Of a DNA stretch of 64,000 bases, positions 61,954-64,000 are shown piece by piece. The position numbers were made by a program, and so were the translations under genes. The notes beneath the pieces were generated by a model, which was given only the letters and a program-made list of their open reading frames with translations, ran no database searches and was not told the DNA's origin. The stretch spans positions 2,108,001 through 2,172,000 of the forward strand of contig NZ_CACVAN010000001.1 of assembly GCF_902726655.1 (NCBI RefSeq), written 5' to 3'. Numbering within the stretch: position 1 is the stretch's first letter; each line of letters starts with the position of its first letter. Origin of the DNA: Virgibacillus ihumii. GTDB lineage: Bacteria > Bacillota > Bacilli > Bacillales > Amphibacillaceae.

Positions 61954-62961
61954 TTAGTTGCGATCCATCTTCCAGTAGATTTGTGTGAGCATGTTCAAAA
62001 ATTCCTCATCGGAAAGCTCGAAGTCCTGTTTATTACGAGTATTGACATTGTTCAGTTCTTCAAACAACCGGCCATCGTTCCGGCCCAAATATTCTTCGGC
62101 TACTTTGCGGTTGGACTCGTCATAAATGCCGACATAGTCTTCGGTCAGTAATTCCTTCACACTCGGCCCTGGATATTCGATTTCTTCCAGCGCCCGGACA
62201 ATGGCATGCCAGCGGGGATTGATTGTATTGCCGGTAATCCTTGGCACATATTTATTCATCCGCCGCAAAAATTCCAGCTTCGGTAAATTTAGCGATGTGT
62301 TATATTTTTTCTTCGGTTTTTTGACACGTTTAATGGAAAAATTGCTCATGAAATCAGCAAATACATCATTTCCTTCATACACATTGACATCGATATTTTC
62401 CTTCCCGAAGACAGTTGACCACTTTTCCAGCATCTGATAGTAGTCATACCGGTTCACTTCCTGTGAATATTGCTCCGGGGACATCAGCTTCTGCTCGGAA
62501 CCGGTGGATATGCCGGTTGAATAGCCGCTGATCAGCAGTTCTTCCTGTCTCCTGAAGTAGACAATGATCTTGACTTCCTCAAAAAAGCGATCCAAAAACT
62601 CCTTCAGGCGGCGTATTTCTTTTTCCTGAATCAGCCGTGACGAACAATGCTCATTGGACATGACCACTGTTGATGCATTCGTCCCGTCTAATTCCTCCTG
62701 AAAATGATCCAGCACCTTCTGACGGTAATTCGCCAGCTGTTTCGGCTGGTTGATTCCTTCCAGCTTTCTGAGATTATTCATTTTCCGGTCATTCATCGCG
62801 TAGCATGCCAGCTTGACATGATTACAGATACCGAGCTTGCCGCTTAAACTTTCAGGGACGAAATATCCTTTTTTATACAGTTTCTCTTTATTCAGCCTTA
62901 ACCCATTTTGAATGGTGGTCGTTCCCGTTTTTTCCGTACCGATGTGCAGAATCGCTTTCAC
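61954..62961 (-). CDS. Sulfotransferase-family P-loop protein (capsule type, 2)
   Basis: A 335-residue relative of the previous protein with AILHIGTEKTGTTTIQNGLR as PAPS loop, IIVYFRRQEELLISGYSTGI as 3'-phosphate motif, and the shared middle block ENIDVNVYEGNDVFADFMSN. The C-terminal region (YVGIYDESNRKVAEEYLGR) parallels the end of bacterial capsule sulfotransferases. It lies 24 bases upstream of the gene at 60919 and 15 bases after the GT8 gene, so the three are co-transcribed. Confidence 0.78.
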   Translation of the reverse strand: MKAILHIGTEKTGTTTIQNGLRLNKEKLYKKGYFVPESLSGKLGICNHVKLACYAMNDRKMNNLRKLEGINQPKQLANYRQKVLDHFQEELDGTNASTVVMSNEHCSSRLIQEKEIRRLKEFLDRFFEEVKIIVYFRRQEELLISGYSTGISTGSEQKLMSPEQYSQEVNRYDYYQMLEKWSTVFGKENIDVNVYEGNDVFADFMSNFSIKRVKKPKKKYNTSLNLPKLEFLRRMNKYVPRITGNTINPRWHAIVRALEEIEYPGPSVKELLTEDYVGIYDESNRKVAEEYLGRNDGRLFEELNNVNTRNKQDFELSDEEFLNMLTQIYWKMDRN

Positions 62962-62976
62962 TGATACTCCCCCTGA

Positions 62977-64000
62977 CTATCCTCTCGTTTTCACCTTATG
63001 GTAGACACGGTGTACAACGGTGTTCCGCAGTTTGTTCTTGGCTGTCCGTTTTACGGCATTCAGCATTCGCTTTGATGTCAGGGTTTCTTCAAGCGCATCG
63101 ACCATCGACCGTTCCTGCTTTTTCATGCTTAACATGACACGCTCGTAATATGGCGTTTTCCTGAGATAACGCCAGTAATAATAATCGAACGGGACACCAA
63201 CATGCTTCCATGGTTTGTTATGTGATGCGGCAAAGTGAATGATTTTCGGGTTTTGTTTCGCCTGCTGGACCTTTTTCATGCTTGTCCACGGAATATTAGC
63301 AAACTCCTGGTCTGAGCTGTTGAAGACATTGTATTCCGACGGCAGCAGCATGAAATTTTTCCGGAAATATTTATTCAAAATATCCTGATCCTGGAAGTAG
63401 TATTTTTTCCCTTCCGTCTCTTCCATCAATTCACTACCGACCATTTCCGGATTCATGTTTTCAAAGTTAATCAGCATCAGCCCTGCATTGAAGTATTTTG
63501 CGATATCATCTTTATCCATCTGCAGGCTCGTCTTTAAATACGTATACAAATCCGGATAACCGTCCGGCAGATTCACCTTAATATTCAAACATCTTGTCAT
63601 AATATAGTCCGGCACGGCAGCGAGCGGATACTCACCCATGTCCGTATGGAATAAGTCGACAAGGTCGTCCAATACAACCATATCTGAATCCAAATATAAT
63701 ATCCGCTTCAAATCCTTCAGCAGATAGAAAATAACGAAGCGATTGTACGTTGCCGACGACGGTAATGTTTGGTTGCTTCGGAATCCTGTATCAAAGAAAT
63801 TATCCACCGGAATGACATGCATCTGTATATTTTTATTGCCGCCGGTTAAAATCTGCCGTACATTGTTCAGGCTGTTCACATCAATGTTGGATGACAGGAT
63901 GAAAATGTTATAGCGATGATCCGGACTGGCATTCTCCTCAATCGAAGCAAACAGTGCGCTCAAGTGCGGCACATAATTTTTGTCCGAACTGACGACAATA
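62977..64000 (-). CDS. Glycosyltransferase family 8, 5' end outside the window
   Basis: At least 341 residues of a GT8 enzyme (LgtC/GspA-like retaining transferase). The frame is open to the right edge and reads IVVSSDKNYVPHLSALFASI there, the usual GT8 start minus a few residues. The metal site is LYLDSDMVVLDDLVDLF (DxD), with FNAGLMLINFENMNPEM and IIHFAASHNKPW as further family blocks. The tail after residue 285 is basic (KRTAKNKLRNTVVHRVYHKV), suggesting membrane association. It probably adds galactose or glucose to the repeat unit. Confidence 0.9.
   Translation of the reverse strand, partial: IVVSSDKNYVPHLSALFASIEENASPDHRYNIFILSSNIDVNSLNNVRQILTGGNKNIQMHVIPVDNFFDTGFRSNQTLPSSATYNRFVIFYLLKDLKRILYLDSDMVVLDDLVDLFHTDMGEYPLAAVPDYIMTRCLNIKVNLPDGYPDLYTYLKTSLQMDKDDIAKYFNAGLMLINFENMNPEMVGSELMEETEGKKYYFQDQDILNKYFRKNFMLLPSEYNVFNSSDQEFANIPWTSMKKVQQAKQNPKIIHFAASHNKPWKHVGVPFDYYYWRYLRKTPYYERVMLSMKKQERSMVDALEETLTSKRMLNAVKRTAKNKLRNTVVHRVYHKVKTRG

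Overview
The window reads as chromosome of a low-GC Gram-positive bacterium of the family Bacillaceae, most likely a halotolerant genus such as Virgibacillus, Oceanobacillus or Lentibacillus (inference). The reasons are the AT-rich composition, strong AGGAGG-type ribosome sites with frequent TTG/GTG starts, a class D sortase with an LPDTA substrate, an YwqC/YwqD/YwqE-type tyrosine kinase system, LytR-CpsA-Psr proteins and Bacillaceae-style intergenic palindromes. No rRNA, tRNA or CRISPR array was seen.

Layout. (1) 1-6780, minus strand: a chitobiose-type PTS operon (regulator, GH4 glucosidase, IIB, IIC, ChbG deacetylase, IIA) ending in a NamZ-like exo-muramidase, so amino-sugar uptake is linked to wall recycling. 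(2) 7137-8272, plus strand: an Excalibur-domain surface protein and its dedicated class D sortase. (3) 8485-15942, minus strand: a complete equivalent of the enterobacterial yhfZYUT-php-yhfSXW cluster, whose pathway is not known to me. (4) 16355-17635: a secreted beta-lactamase-fold serine hydrolase.

(5) 17640-25800: an accessory island of small orphan genes, frameshifted genes and repeats. It holds a broken REP-associated transposase, a twice-frameshifted DUF3800 gene facing a probable structured RNA with its own consensus promoter, a phosphoribosyltransferase-like remnant, a headless RpiR/MurR regulator, REP-like hairpins and one intact DUF6119/TIGR04141-type gene. The families present suggest a decaying defence or mobile island.

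(6) 25813-32537, minus strand: a sucrose or fructo-oligosaccharide operon (LacI regulator, binding protein, two permeases, GH32 hydrolase, fructokinase) with a double operator built into the promoter and no transporter ATPase. (7) 32910-64000, minus strand: a large exopolysaccharide or capsule locus. Its upstream part carries a GT8 enzyme, two sulfotransferase-like proteins, two GT2 enzymes, UDP-galactopyranose mutase and a WcaJ-like initiating transferase. The middle carries GalU, an LCP ligase, the Wzz/kinase/phosphatase module with an extra catalytically dead phosphatase paralogue, and a CapD-like dehydratase. The downstream part carries a second initiating transferase, the three UDP-L-FucNAc enzymes, glycosyltransferases, a polymerase, three more sulfotransferase-like proteins, a polysaccharide deacetylase and a flippase. 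Together these point to a sulfated, amino-sugar-containing surface polysaccharide, perhaps two.
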